Shown in pieces: positions 11,460 through 24,700 of a DNA stretch of 64,000 nucleotides. The first letter of the stretch is position 1. Every line of letters starts with the position of its first letter. Source of the stretch: Sarcocystis neurona (lineage: Eukaryota; Apicomplexa; Conoidasida; Eucoccidiorida; Sarcocystidae); the NCBI GenBank assembly GCA_000727475.1, contig KL647291.1, positions 1,248,545-1,312,544 on the forward strand, read 5' to 3'. Below the pieces are notes generated by a model. It made no database searches, had not been told where the DNA came from, and saw nothing but the letters and a program-made list of their open reading frames with translations. The position numbers and the translations under genes are program-made.

Positions 11460-13322
11460 CGATTTACAAGGAGCCCATCAAGCGAGGAGGAACACAGTGC
11501 AAAGAGGAGTGCTGGAAACACGCAACCATTGCGCGCCGCTGAGTTCAGCATGGTAGTGGACGTGTTAGCAGAGAAACGGAGAGCAACTTTGGACAAAGAT
11601 GATTTTGAGGCTTTGTACGTGGAAACTGTCACACGCTCTCGATAACTGGGAAAGAAACAGGCTACGACTTTACTACCACGACACTTATATCTCTGTAATG
11701 ACCGCTAGTCCTCTCGCAAGGTGAGTCTGTTACTGCTCATCACGATGTGTAAAAAAAGAAAGGCGTCACTGCCAATAGAAGATAGAGCCGACCACAACAC
11801 CGTGTTTTAACAGGTGTACACAACCGTGAGAAAAGAAGTTGCCGGCAAGAATACGTTCACCGTCACCGAGGAGGGTGATTCTTGCTTTCTTCTCAGAAAC
11901 TCGAAGAAGTGCGTACGGTTTTCACCGAAATTACTCTCAAAGGTATCGTTTTCAACGAAGGTTATGACAAGAATGGAGAGCCAACTTGAAAGAAATATAC
12001 CGCGGGGTCCACTCTGTGAGGGTTGTTTCTATTTCCTCCTAGAGCTGAAGAGACTCCCTTTTGTCCTGTGTCCTCTCTGAGTCTTTCTTTGTACGCAAGA
12101 GTAAGTGTATGTGCCTCTCTTTGTGTGTACATTTATGTGTCTCTACACATATACGTATGTTTCTTTTTTTAAGTGCTGGTGAAAGGCGCTCAGTTTGCGC
12201 TGCGTCCTGATGTAACAGAAGTTGGTAGCAGAGTGCACCAGGGCAGTCGGTTTGTACCCACTGAGTAGACGGGGCCTGAAGTCAATAACGCTAACCAAAA
12301 GTGACCTGATGCGGAACGCACCAACTTCATGACAAGCAGTTCGCCTGGTAATCTCAGCTTATACTATCCCATACAGACACGTGTCAACATCGGTTCCCGT
12401 ATCTTCAAAGTTCCTTGTACGCAAAGGTTTGTACATACAATCATTACCGTGTCTGTTGGTTCCTGCGTGTACGCATATACAGTGCGGATATCCCTCTGCG
12501 TGCGGTCGCTGTTTCCACCTGCATCAGCAGGTAATCTTTGCATGCCCGTCGGTTCTGTGAATACACACCGTCAACGTTTCAGCTTTGCAGCTGTCCTTGT
12601 GGCCAGTGTATACATGTATATCTTTGTGTACGTCTACACAGATATATCCGGCTGTACACTTATCCATATAATTCTACTTCACAACCGAGTCCTCTATCCT
12701 CAATGCACATTACGTGGTGGGCGTGTGGAATCGTTTTGCTTGAGATGTCCTCGACCGACAAGAGGGGCAGCTGGGGGTTCGGCGTGTACTGAAAAACGAA
12801 ATGCACGATCTAGTCGAACACTGTAGAATCTTCAGTAACACAAGATGTGCACCTCCAAGGGACACAAGTGTAGTCTATATAAAGAGTATTTGGCCGAAAA
12901 GAACTCTTTAAAAAAGGGGGCGTTCTACTTGTTGAAGCTCTATGGCGATGCCACTTGAATTAGACATGTACAGTGTATATGTTTATGTACTTGCAGTTCT
13001 TTTAAGTGGTCGCGATGAATGCACAAATTCACCTGAAGAGGTGAGTACTGAGTTTTAGTATCCACACACACATGTACGAATATATGAACGTTAGCAGTCA
13101 GCATGTATGTGTGTACCTATAACCGGTTTTGCATAGTATAAGATTGTCATAGGCGACCACCCACCCTGTGAAACAGGCATTGTGCAGCCATGGCACGGAC
13201 ACGAGGACCCATACTTAGAAGATACGTTCTCTGTTACACAGTATGTCCTCAGACTTTTCTTCGCGTCCGCTCACACAGAGCCACACAGGACTCCATTGGC
13301 ATGCACCAAACGGGCGCCATGA
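11460..13322 (+). CDS. Unrecognised multi-exon gene; 3' exons well joined, 5' end tentative
   Basis: Three exons join in phase. The first, 11897-11942, has the acceptor ttcttgctttcttctcag, encodes KLEEVRTVFTEITLK and ends in phase 1. The second, 12997-13040 (acceptor gtttatgtacttgcag, donor GTGAGT), encodes LLSGRDECTNSPEE. The third, 13188-13322, encodes PWHGHEDPYLEDTFSVTQYV and more to a TGA. A probable upstream exon (about 11460-11620) encodes an acidic, protein-like stretch (MVVDVLAEKRRATLDKDDFE), but its donor is weak. A strong donor-like GTGAGT at 11720 does not fit these frames and may mark another isoform. Function is unknown. Confidence 0.4.
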
Positions 13323-14207
13323 GTGTAGGGTCAACCAGATCGTTTTTGTGTTCACCACCTATATTTAAAGATATGTTTTATACTTACATGTATTCTTACG
13401 AGTAGACAGAAGAGTTAATTCCGTTCCTGACACGACAGTACGTATACACGTATGCCACAAACATAGCACGACAGAATCATTTGGCATCTTGTTTGTAGTG
13501 ATTCACACGGTAAAAACAGGTGCGTCGCCTACACACAAAAGGCGGACACATACGTAATCATACGTATATATATATATATATACGCGTGTATATCGGCGTA
13601 TAGACGTATATCTTGTGCACACCTGCGTCACACCCCACTTTTTAAATGTGTGGCACACACATACAGAGTTCTGTCGGACAACCGCTTGTTTCCTTCGCAT
13701 CACACTAAACGAGGCGTGAGCCACGCATACATATATATAGGAAATAATGTGGCACAAGTCATGTAAGTATAGAGTAGGGAAGTGATGTGTACTTTCATAC
13801 GTCAATCCCCAGTCAAAGAAATATGCAACCTGCATACGTGTGCACATGGAAAAGAAACAGGGTTGCATGTGCATTCTCTGTCCCCGTCGAAACCTACAAG
13901 AGAAACCGAGACAGAAGATTTTTTTTTGTTGTGCAAGGACTGAGTGGGATTAAATAATTATAATGCGCCACCACGAAGCACGGACAAATAGGGCCATAAC
14001 CACACACCAGTACATAATCTGGGGAACATGTCAGGAGCGCACGTTGTCGCCGGTTTCCCCGTTATACACAAGCAGAAACAGCTGCTTGTGTATATGGGTA
14101 TCGTCTCGGGGATGCAGAGGGTCCAAAAGCGACTGGTTCTCGAAAAGACATGATAGAGAGAGCTCCGAAGCCTACTGCATTCAAAAGCTATCTGAAACCT
14201 AGTACGT
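13323..14207. other. No clear gene; TA-rich spacer
   Basis: It contains a TA microsatellite at about 13565-13582. A 79-codon plus-strand frame at 13963-14202 has no recognisable features. Nothing else is supported. Confidence 0.4.
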
Positions 14208-14340
14208 TTGATGTTTCTCTATACTTCTCGGAGGGAGGCACTCTCTGCTCTGTTGCGTGCTGTGACCCGACGCGCTAGGACTGCTGCTGCTTCTGTTGCT
14301 GCAGGTTCTCCTGCTCCTGCGCTCTGTGCTGCAGTTCCTG

Positions 14341-15662
14341 CTACGGCAGCAGCTCTAACATGCGTTGCACGCCTTGTTGCAGCTCCAACTGTGACTTCTT
14401 CTCGTCCTCCGCTTGCTGACTGTGCTCGTTCTCCACTTGTAGCTCCTGCTGCAGCTCCCGCAGGTGGTGCGGCTGGTTTTCTGTATCACGCGGTGCAGCT
14501 GCACGCTGCATGCATATAACAACTTCGTCTTTGTCGACGGAAAAGAAGGAAACCGCGGAAAAGTTGCTGTCGGGGAGGGTTGTTGACGGTGACGGTGACC
14601 TACTGTTCAAATTCAGCTTCACTCTACGCAGAGGTGACTCGCTCGGAGCAGCTCCCATGTCACACGTGACGCTGGTCCTTTCTGCTACTGCTGTTTTTGC
14701 CTGGTGCACTGCTGGCGATTCTTTTGCTGCTCCCATTTCTGCTGCTGCTGCCTCGTGCTCTGCTGACGATTCTTTTGCAGCTCCCGTCTCTGCTGCCGCT
14801 GCCTCGTGCGCTGCTGGCGGTTCTTTCGCAGCTTCCGTTTCTGCCGCTTCCGTTGAATCGGCTCGTGGTTCCCCTACAGTTTCTCCTGCCAATGATGTCC
14901 CAAGCGTGACGTCAAACTCGATTAGTGTAGATGTCGAGGGTACTCTTTCTGCTTCTTTCTTTGCTGCGGCTGGCGGTGCCACTGCTGTTGACCACGTTGG
15001 TGATTCTGTTGCTGCAGAAGGCGTTTCTGATGCTCCTCCTGATGTAGCTTCGGCGTCTGCTGTTCCTAATCCCGTAGTGACTGCTGTTTCTCGTGCGTTT
15101 GCTGGCCACGCCACTACTGCTGCCGCAGAGTCCGTCCACTCTCTGCTGTGCCCGTCACCTTCTGTTCCTCTCTTGTCTTTGTGGGTGGCGCCCTCGTTGT
15201 TCGCGCTTCTGTGGCTGTTCCTGCTGCTGCTTCTGCTGTTGCTCCTGCTTCTGCTGTTGCTCCTGCTGATAGTTTCTCTGCGATTGCTGCTGCCGCTCCT
15301 GCTGTTACTCCTGCTTGGGTTTCTGCTGTTGCGCGTGCTGTTAGTGCAGCTACAGTTCCTGCTCCGCTGTTGCTGCTGTCATCAAGAGGCTGATTTGCTA
15401 CCAAAAGGCTTGTCCGTCGTGAACAGCAGCTCGCCGTTTCACTCAGAAGGCGTCCTACGGACTGCTGCATTTGGATCTGAGGCAGACAGAAGGAGCAATC
15501 CCAACGACGTACAAACACACAGAATCGGACGTAGCCGTCCACAGGAAAGATATGTAGAAGCGTATGAAAATACATAAACTTACCGTATTTGTACGTATAC
15601 GCACATAAATGGCACATGGAGTGTATGGACAGCATTTTCAGCCATAACACACAACCTCGCAA
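14341..15662 (-). CDS. Alanine/glutamate-rich low-complexity protein, two overlapping frames; strand uncertain
   Basis: Two minus-strand open frames (about 15114-15662 and 14341-15170) follow each other with a frame change near 15110-15170. The second contains tandem 17-residue repeats of the type EAAAAETGAAKESSAEH. It then has an ordinary-looking segment (STLIEFDVTLGTSLAGE) and ends in a glutamine/glutamate-rich coiled-coil-like tail (LRELQQELQVENEHSQQ). The plus strand is also open (14208-14519 and 14510-15577) with equally biased composition and a mitochondrial-presequence-like start (MFLYTSRREALSALLRAV). I favour the minus strand because of its charged tail and fewer leucine/cysteine runs, but this is a judgement. 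The frame change implies an intron or a sequence error. Confidence 0.35.
14714..14866. repeat. Tandem repeat, three copies of a 51-bp unit
   Basis: Units start at 14714, 14765 and 14816. Each opens with a form of ggcgattcttttgctgctcc. The length is a multiple of three, so the repeat encodes 17-residue units on either strand. The third copy is the most diverged. Confidence 0.85.
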
Positions 15663-16118
15663 GAAAGTTTAGGTATGTAGACGGTGCAAACAATATCACA
15701 TTGTGGCAGCGTAAAGACGTGTAGTTCGGCTGACAAACTGATGCGAACAATAAACACGACGCGACCTTGTAGGGTTTTTGAGCTGAAATAGTGTCCCCTT
15801 GCCAACACGTAGAAGAAGAAACGGATGATACTCACATTTATATACTCCTACGTATGAGGAGCAAACTTAGGTATGTAAATATATATATATATATGTATGA
15901 CTACGCGTGCCTCTCTTTGTGTATGCCCAAAGACAAGAATGCATGTTTCTACACCCACACGTCTGAACCGAGACGACAAAACGTACGTACGAGGATAGCT
16001 ACGTGTATACGTCTTTATACATGCATGAATATGTGCATACGTGTGTCTGTCAGTATACTTGACTCAACTTTCTGTGCGCATCACCTACGGGTGTATGTGC
16101 TCTCTGTCGCTGTTGAAG

Positions 16119-16256
16119 GCGTACGTTTACACCGACGCACACTCAAACGCAGACGGGTATGTCACTCTCAATCCGTCTCGTTCGAGTGCGCGCAAGTCGG
16201 CCGACACGCCTGCGATAGACCTGAGCTATTCAACGCCTCGGCAGCAGCAGCACTAG
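16119..16256 (+). CDS. 3' terminal exon of an unrecognised gene
   Basis: A pyrimidine-rich acceptor (gctctctgtcgctgttgaag) precedes an open stretch reading AYVYTDAHSNADGYVTLNPS and on to a TAG stop after STPRQQQH. The composition is protein-like and unlike the surrounding TA-rich DNA. A donor-like GTAACT overlaps the stop, so another frame could continue downstream. Upstream exons were not identified in 15.7-16.1 kb. Confidence 0.35.
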   Translation, partial: AYVYTDAHSNADGYVTLNPSRSSARKSADTPAIDLSYSTPRQQQH

Positions 16257-17427
16257 GTAACTGGCAGCTGCAGCACCCACCACTACATCGACAACACACG
16301 CTTCACTAACCGGTCGACGTAAAGAGGTACGCGTGTGTGTAGGTAGGCCTGTAGGGATGTAGGCGATATACTTGGTCGTGCACGGAAATCGAAATTTCAC
16401 TCTGTAAAGTTGCGTAAAAGCTGACCACTTTTTCAATCTTTTAACGCGGCAGTACAGTCGTTGAAAAACGCGTGTCAGACACTCAACTGAACTCTCCACG
16501 TATCAATTCCTGCAGCCGCGTATGTAGCTGTGGAGAGACATAAAAGTGTACACATCTACGTACACACGTGGACACAACTCCTCCATACATCTATTCCCTC
16601 ACATGGACGCATGAAAATTTATCTAGGTACCTGCTGTGTACAACCGTGGCAGAGGTGAGACAGGCGTGCAAGTCAGTTCCGGCAGACAAGCACATGGCGA
16701 GAAGGCTTGATCACCCCGGGATTGCAGAACGACTACACATGTGCGCACCGCTATTTATGTACACAAGTGTGTGTATAAAGTCTACGCGTGTACACATAGG
16801 CACAGCACAGGTAGCCGAATGCGTCGAAACAATCACGTTGTATAGGTAAGTGGTAGCTACGCACAACACGCACATCCACTACGTGGCCGCACCGTCATAA
16901 TTCGAGCCCTATTGAAAAAAGTAATGACACGGGCAGTGAGAGATGGGCGTCGATGTGTACTCGTACTTGCAGGCTCGCTCAAATAGGACAAAGAAACAGA
17001 ACAAGTAACGCACAACGCCACGTCTTCGCAGTAGAATAATGAAAGGGAAACGAAGAAAGACATACAGGTCCACCGGTGTGTAATAATAACGTGGAGGGGG
17101 TGCTGCTGCCACTTTTTTGTTACTACGAGGTACCCCTGTGGTAAACGCTGTGAATTCGCAACGAGTAGTCATCCTTCTTCACTACGCAACAAGTGCGGGG
17201 CTTGAACGTCTTCTTCTTCATACACCTTATCGTTTGATACGCTCCACGCCTGCGAGTATGCGAAAATGCGCGATTGCTGTTGCCCGCACGGACCAGTTTG
17301 TGTGATTTACTCTTGTCACTCAAAGTAGCATTCAAAAAGAAGGTATGTGAACCTATATACGTCCGCTTTAAGACTCTCTACTGTGTATACATGTTTATGT
17401 ATTGTTGACACTGGGAAAGCCTGCGAG

Positions 17428-17895
17428 GTAGCTCATGCCCCGCGAAACAGCATTGTTACTTCACTACGTGCTACGAAGTTTGTTTTGCGCCCCGCATTCG
17501 ACGCACGTACACAACAGTACGTTTTTCTCCCTGCAGAAATCCCACGTGAGGAAGGTACACTCATACGCACAGATGCGTGTGCGGCTCCTCTGCGTAAGAA
17601 ATGCTCACCTGATTGGCACTAAGGACGTCCACTTGGTACTTTCGTCGGTGAGGATGCGGGAGGCACAACAGCACGCGCAGCAACACAAGCAATGATAATT
17701 CCCTCCTTTTTGCGTCCTTTGCAAGTCTCTTCCCCCTCCGCACACAGCCAAGATACGTTCTCACGAAGAGCGCGTGGACCTGCCATACGTCCAGGCAACC
17801 ATGCGTATTCACCTGTTTATACACTCACTTCGATTGTGGACGTGTATACGCATACAGGTAAAGGGGTGGGGGCCTACGCACACTTTAAAACGTAA
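17428..17895 (+). CDS. Unrecognised protein, two 3' exons
   Basis: The exon 17428-17593 (GAG then GTAGCTC) ends at a good donor, CTGC-GTAAGA, in phase 1. It encodes segments such as RNSIVTSLRATKFVLRPAFD and FLPAEIPREEGTLIRTDA. It joins in phase to 17726 (acceptor tttgcgtcctttgcaag), which encodes RRARGPAIRPGNHAYSPVYT and runs to a TAA at 17895. A donor (ACAG-GTAAAG at 17857) could add further exons. A second frame of the 17726-17857 segment is also open. No family is recognised and the 5' part is missing. Confidence 0.35.
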
Positions 17896-17999
17896 GAAAG
17901 AAGACATTTTTCGGTCCAATATATATATGTCTTTTTCATTCATATTGCTGTGCAGATCTATTAGTACAGGTGGTGCGCATCTGTGAGTACACAACACGT

Positions 18000-18620
18000 A
18001 TTTGGATATTCACGCGCCTCTTTCCCTCTCTCTCTCTCTCTATATATATATACACGCGAAAGGCTATGTTTCGACAAAAACGCCGCGTGAGAGGTACCAT
18101 ATATGTATATAGTGTGGCGTTCACGTATGCACGTACGTGCGTACCTAATTACCTACATACAACGAAATATTAATTTCTATTCGAAACACTACGTGGTTGC
18201 GTCCACATGCACACAGGTCGCAAGAAAGACAACATATATATAAATATACACATGAGTTGTGCATATGTATGAGTTTACTGCCACAATTGACGTGATGTGT
18301 GTGCCTGTATCAGTACCTGCGTATTTGCGTATCTCTATATCTACATGCGTATATATACGGGTGAGCGAATGATTATATGGTGTCACTTAGGCCACAAGCA
18401 ATACAACTTATATCTGTTCATTCCGCTGCGCAAGCACGCACGCACCTGCATATCAGTACACTTACGTATCTCCATACATGTAAAGTGTACGTGCGAAATG
18501 TTACACGGGCGCACACGCAGACACGCGTGCTGCAACAGAGACAACGCACAGAAACATATATATATATGTATATATATGCATATATGTGTATAGTTCTGCG
18601 TGTTAGTGCTTTCTTTTCTG
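18000..18620. repeat. TA/TCTC and tacgtata microsatellite region
   Basis: It includes a (CT)n-(TA)n tract at about 18026-18052 and TA runs near 18234-18250 and 18556-18582. No protein-like frame is seen. Confidence 0.6.
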
Positions 18621-18771
18621 ACTGAGTTCAAGTGACCGTGTATCTATCAGCTAACAGCACTTCGTCCAACCAAGTCTCAATGTAAGGATTTCTCAGACGC
18701 CTTGATGGGGAAGGCTGGCAGTTTCGATGCTTGTGTCCGCGGTGGTCCGCTCTGCGCCAGAGTATGGAGAT

Positions 18772-21700
18772 TCACAGCGCAATCGTCTCCCTGGCCGTAC
18801 AGTCGTAGACACTTAATAGTTTACACGTGACACAATGCTGTGTCCAAAAGATGCCTGTTGAAATTCGTAGTACAGCAATAAGACCCGAGACGCGGAGTCC
18901 TTGTCGCAGACCTGAACTGTGTAGCCGCGCTACGGATGACTGAGGAAGCCAAGACACTACTCTAAAAAGCATACGTGTTTAGTCGGGTCCACGCAGGTGT
19001 GGCGCTGATTCGCTAGGTTGCTGTTGAGGGAAGTCATACAGAGGGGTCCAACGCATACATTTATTATATATATATATATGTACTTGGCGATTCAATCTAC
19101 GACTGGGAGTCACACAGAGTAACGAAGCCAAATGAGGATCGGAGCCCTCACTTGGTGCGGTCTCTGCCCTACGTTAATTTTGAAGAAAGAAACAAACGTG
19201 CCACCTGGGATCGGGCCGCACCGTGTTTTGGCGCTCGGCTGTCGGGCCTACCCTGTGATCATTCTTGCAGAAAGGTGACGTAGGTTGCTTTATTCTGGCA
19301 TCACTTACTTGCAGCGTCTGTAAAGTATTTCTGACGTGGTTCTCAAAAGAAGAGGCGTAAGCTCCTCGGCATGCGGCGCCGCGCTTCCGCACTGTCCCGA
19401 CCGAGACCCTCACTGCCGCAATTTCTTCCTGTTAATCACCATAAATCCACCTCAGCGTAAAAGGGAGGAAAAACTAAGTGCGACGGAGGCGAAGACAGGC
19501 GCTGGATACACTTCCGCATGCAGTATCATGATGCAGCCTCACCTGACAGGAAGCACTTGGAGTGCCAAGTGCTTCCGCGGACGTTGTGAGCGCTACGGCG
19601 GTGCCGGGGGCGTGTGTGCGTGCGTGCTTCTATACTTGCAGGTACGTCGACGAAATTTTTGGCCGGTTTATTCTTGTTCCCAGTGTGTGCAACAGTTGTG
19701 GGTGCATAAGGGTCTCTGTGTGTGTAGATCGACGTATGAATCAGGAGGGTAAATTAATATCAGATTGAGCCATTTTCAAATGATTCGTGTGGACGTGTAG
19801 ACCTACTAATACGCGCGGAGACGGAACAGTGCAGAAGGCGTTTGTGCTGGAAAACAGTGTCCGCCGGCACACGTTACTGCGCTCGGTGTGTCCTGTGTAC
19901 AGGAAAGACCGAGCCGTAGGCGGCCTCTTCACGCTAGTGATACAAGGAGGCGCAGGGAGAGTACACATATCAGCGTCTACACAGATATAGCCGTCTAGGA
20001 TGCCCTGACACTTCGTCCGTGACTCCTGCGTGTACCTGCGCACACATGTCTTCGTGTTGTTAAGGAAGAAGTGTTTTCGTGTCGAGTGATATGAGGACGC
20101 AGCCATTAGAATATATACGTATGTATGTGAATTATCGTTGTGAAGGAGGGTATGCATGAGTTCTGCCAAAGGAACACACTCGTCCATATAACGACACGTT
20201 CAGTATGTGTATGCGCTTATGTACAACCATGTGCACCTCTACGTATATTCAAATATTTTGGGGAACAAAGGTCTGCGTATGACCGAGAGAGATAACGCTA
20301 TCTCCTAGAGTACGTTTTGGGGGGTATAGGAGGAGAGAAGTTACGCTCTGCTCACTCACAATTCTATGGGGGAGCACGTGCACGCCTGTTTGCATATCCT
20401 GTGCAAGCTCTTACGATGCCACGAGTCATACACGCATTCGCTGACACAGTAAAGGAGTAGAAAAAGGTTTTTTTTATCCTTGAAGTACATCCCCATATGC
20501 ATGCGTGCACACACATACATGAACAGCCACATGGGCAAAGCCATCCTCCCACCCACACAAGGGAACACACGAATACGCACCAGAAGCGTACACGAGAAAG
20601 CATATAAACGCCTCCGCAGGTAGGCACAGATGTCTCTGTAGAGTTCAGCCGAAAATCGAACAGACAGACACACAGACACCTTGGAGTCCAACGTCTCATA
20701 CGTATTACCCTGCTTACGTACCCACTTGCATTCTCCTGTGTGGATGTCACCCCAGCACACACACAGACACGCACGCGTATAATCGCACGCGGAAGCAGAA
20801 GCGGATGTCATTATACACACCTCTACAGACACAACAATGCAAGCACGCTATTTCTACTATAGAGATGCGCATGCCCATACGCGTGCATCTGCACATCCAC
20901 AAACACGTACGTGCGCACTGACATGCATGCATACCTGCTTGCATACGTCCGGTCGTCCTTGCAGTGCGACGGACAAGCATTCGCAAAATCCGCACGCATA
21001 TAGGGACACACACACACACATATCTATGCGTATAGAGTCGTATATATATGTGTGTGGGCACACTCGTTTAAGCGAGCGTATACACCTGCAGAAAGAGGTA
21101 CACCCACGGGTGCGTGCACGTGGACCTCCGCCTACACACACATATATCCTGACGCGTAGGAAAGGTGCAACATGCACACGTTGATACAGGAATGCAACAC
21201 AGACGCTGAGGTATCACCTGCGCGATCGTAAGGGCCTGCTGCAGGTTCTCCAGCCTTGCTGACATCTCATCCATCCTTTTTTCTTGCTGGTCCCTCTGTT
21301 TGCCGAGGTTGTCGCCTGCTTCTCGCTGTTGGTCTTCCAACAGAAATACCTGGCAGGTGTCAAAAAAAAGAATAATTTCACCGTCAGGTGTTGCGCGTGA
21401 ACACTGCGCTGACGCACACACACACACGCATTTATACGAATATGTGTGCGCGAGTACACTTGCTTAAACGGGCGCAGAGAGACACACTGCACGTGGCAGA
21501 TACGCGGTTGCCCGCGAAAATGTACACATGCCTCTCTCTCTTCCTCTCTCCATGTATACAAATATAGATATACGTGCAGGTGTGCGCAGTTGAGCAGCGT
21601 CAGTCCGCGTACAGACCGATGTCGGCGCACAAACCTTACTGATGCGGCAGCTTCAGAGAACCACGTTTCAGGATACCCACGCACGTTCAAGCACATATGC

Positions 21701-24700
21701 AAGTACACAGAATTGCACAATGGTGTGTGCAGCTGCGCATGTGTGTCGTATATATCAGCTACAAGGTTGTTAGTACATGCAGACATCTGAAAATTAGAAC
21801 TGGTCCTTTACGTACATTTATATATTATTATCTACACCTGTACACCAACAAATATGTTGCTTTTGTTCATTGTAGGAAGTAGACGCACGTTGACGCGCAT
21901 ACGTGAGAGCAAACGACGTAGAAGCCAGCTGTGGTGGACGAAGGGGGGAAAGCGACACAAGAATCCAAAAGTGTCTAGCAGACGTTTAAGCGCCGCATTC
22001 CCGCGCACACAGTGGTCGCTGACTTGGTGAGCCACGCCAGAACAGAGAACTCTTCATTATGTGTGGACCCCGGCGGTAAACACAGTGGAAAAACCTTGTG
22101 TATAGTTCTCCACTAACGCACATATGTGACTGTTTATCTTAAAAGTCGACAGGTTTATTGGGTATGTAGCCAACGGCCGAAAACAGAGCAACGACGAGTC
22201 ACACATTCTATTTCTGTACTAGATGTGTATGGAAACCAGTCGGAGTGTATGTAAGTGTCGACACGTGTATGTACATGTGCTGCAAGGCTGCCAGAGAGAC
22301 GCACACCCTCTGCGTGGAGCGTTGCACGTTTGTGCCCAGGAAGTCAGACACGTACACACGTGGTCTGAGTGAGTACCAGACCGGAATCGTAGGCAGAAGT
22401 TACCCGGAGCAAGTTAATGTCCATTTGTAGGCATCCACGCGTATATATGAATGTATGCAGTCTACGAAGGCACATACACATATTCGTGTGTATATACAGA
22501 GCCAGGCGGGTGCGCGTCTGGATGAGTGTATCTTCGTACTTTGGCAATGTGTGTGTGAGATAGACATGCGTCGGAAAATGTACGCACACAGATGGACAGA
22601 AACTTTCGGACTCCTGAGAGAATGTGCGTCCGCACACGTGTACCCCTACTGCTCTTTTGCTTGTATATGGATACACAAGCGTAAGTGCATGTAGACGTGT
22701 GCGGCCGCGCGAGTGCGTAGAAGGTGGCCGCCTCTACGTGAGATGTGTACGGAGGTGGTCACCAGTGACAACGTTTGTACACGGCGTACGAATGGATGAA
22801 GCAGTAGATATGTTCAAATGCAATATGCGTTCACCAATCCCGCCTGTTCGACTATATGTGTGCATCGTTCTAAGTTTAATTCTCTTCAAACTCCAGCGTC
22901 TCCCTAGGCACAAACACATCAATATATATATATATAGGTCATCATCTTCCAGGATGCAGCGCCTTACCACCCGCGTTTTCCTATACACAGATATATCCAA
23001 AGGGAACGAACGTTGTATACGTAGCGTGTATGGTTGTCCAGTATCACTACGTTTAGCTTCGCGTCGTTACAGGTGTAGCACGACCAACAAACGTCCAACC
23101 TGTGCAGGTTCACGTACAGTGCAGCAAATTTCTTGCCTTACTTTATCGGCCAGGGTTTTCAGTTGCGAGGCGTTATCATCCGCTTTCGTCTGCACCACCT
23201 CGATCCTCTCTTCCATTTGCTGCAGAGCATGCATAAGTCCTTCTGCCAGCACACTAATGCGTTTGTCCGTCTCTCTGCACTTGTGAAGTATCACTTGACG
23301 ATGTATCTGGTGCAAATCGCAGGAAGGGAGGGAGACAGACAACCTGGGGCATATGGAGTAACTAAAGTCGCCCCACAGTGATTAGCAGCAATAGTAACGA
23401 ATCTATATGCAAATCGCGTCTGTAGAAATACTTTACGAGTACGTAAGCACTTTTGTGTGCGTAACTAAAATCAGTACTTGCTCACGTGTCCCCCCTACAG
23501 GTGACGCCACTTCTAGCAAACCTACACGCACTCATGTGCTAACGCACGGATTCTGCTGTCTGTGACCCTAGACGTCGACTTGAAGAAATTAGTCCCTTGA
23601 CGATCAGTATTTACCACGAGCCACGACTTCACATATGTTCTCGTACTTTTCCATACCCTGACAACTCCGACGCCAGACGTGTGTATTCACGTACACATAA
23701 AAAAAACATAGTAGATTTTTGTGTGCCAGCCAGTTACGGCGAGGCGTAAATACAGAGTTGTTTCAGTCATGTTCACTTGATGCGTCAGCCAGTGAGAGAA
23801 TACAGCTGGTTTACTAGCAACCCAAGGATCGTCGGTCTTATTTTGTCCTCCACTTTTACAGTTGGGGAGACTGCTGCCCTGCCTAAAAGGTGCACGTGAC
23901 CACTATGCACCAGTATAATACCTCTTGTCGTACTTCACAAGGAAGGCGTATCGGGGATTGCGTCTGTGTTCGCACTGCTGCACCCGTTATCTTAATGATT
24001 AATGGATACGAAAAGTTGGTCGACTTCTGACTAATGACTCTCACAGTACGGTACCCTGCTCGACGCATTACAGCTCAATAGATTACCTGTGCGCGAATTG
24101 AAATTGTGCGCAAAGGATCTGGCATACCTCTAGGTCTGTGTGGTCACTCGCTCCGAGACCCGTTAAACACATAGACAGACCTCTAAGCGCTGTAGCCTGA
24201 CGCAACACCATTCACCCGCCTACACTTTTTAACGCCAGGCAGGGTAACTCAGCAGACACGTCTTCTTCCTTCTACTGTCGGAATGGGCGTGTATACACAG
24301 GGGTGCACATTTACATGTGTAGACGCACGCAGCACACAATACGCTGCACGCCAGGAGTGGCAGGAAATGGATGTGACAAACCTATTGCGAACGTAACGCA
24401 GAGCAAAAGGCAGCTCGTTGTTTCGGCGGCCGGATAATACATTCCGTCGCTTCCTCCGCTACCCCATTGCAGCCACCGTGCAGCTGTATCTCTATTGGCG
24501 CGGCTGCTGCCGCTGTCAGGTCTGTCGGTGTTCTTGCAGCGATTAGCGCTACTTCTGTTCCGATGATTGCCGCTCATCCTGCTTCTTCCGCAGCTGCTAC
24601 GTTCTTCTCGCCACTGCTACCGCTACACCGGCGCCTCCGGATGCCAACGATCCCTACCCGCGGTAGAGTGCTGCTATTGCTGTCCGTGAAGTGTTGTTGG

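Noticed and set aside
12329..12826. 165-codon plus-strand frame
   Set aside because: Composition is mixed with TA-repeat translation, and it lies in an intron of the 11460-13322 model without good splice partners.
17726..17857. Alternative phase-0 exon reading RSHEERVDLPYVQATMRI
   Set aside because: It is protein-like with a usable donor, but the upstream exon's GTAAGA donor is phase 1 and selects the other frame; kept only as an alternative.
20356..21184. Long Cys/Val/Arg-rich frames on both strands
   Set aside because: They are translations of CA/TG and tacgtg tracts in an intron, with no splice or family support.
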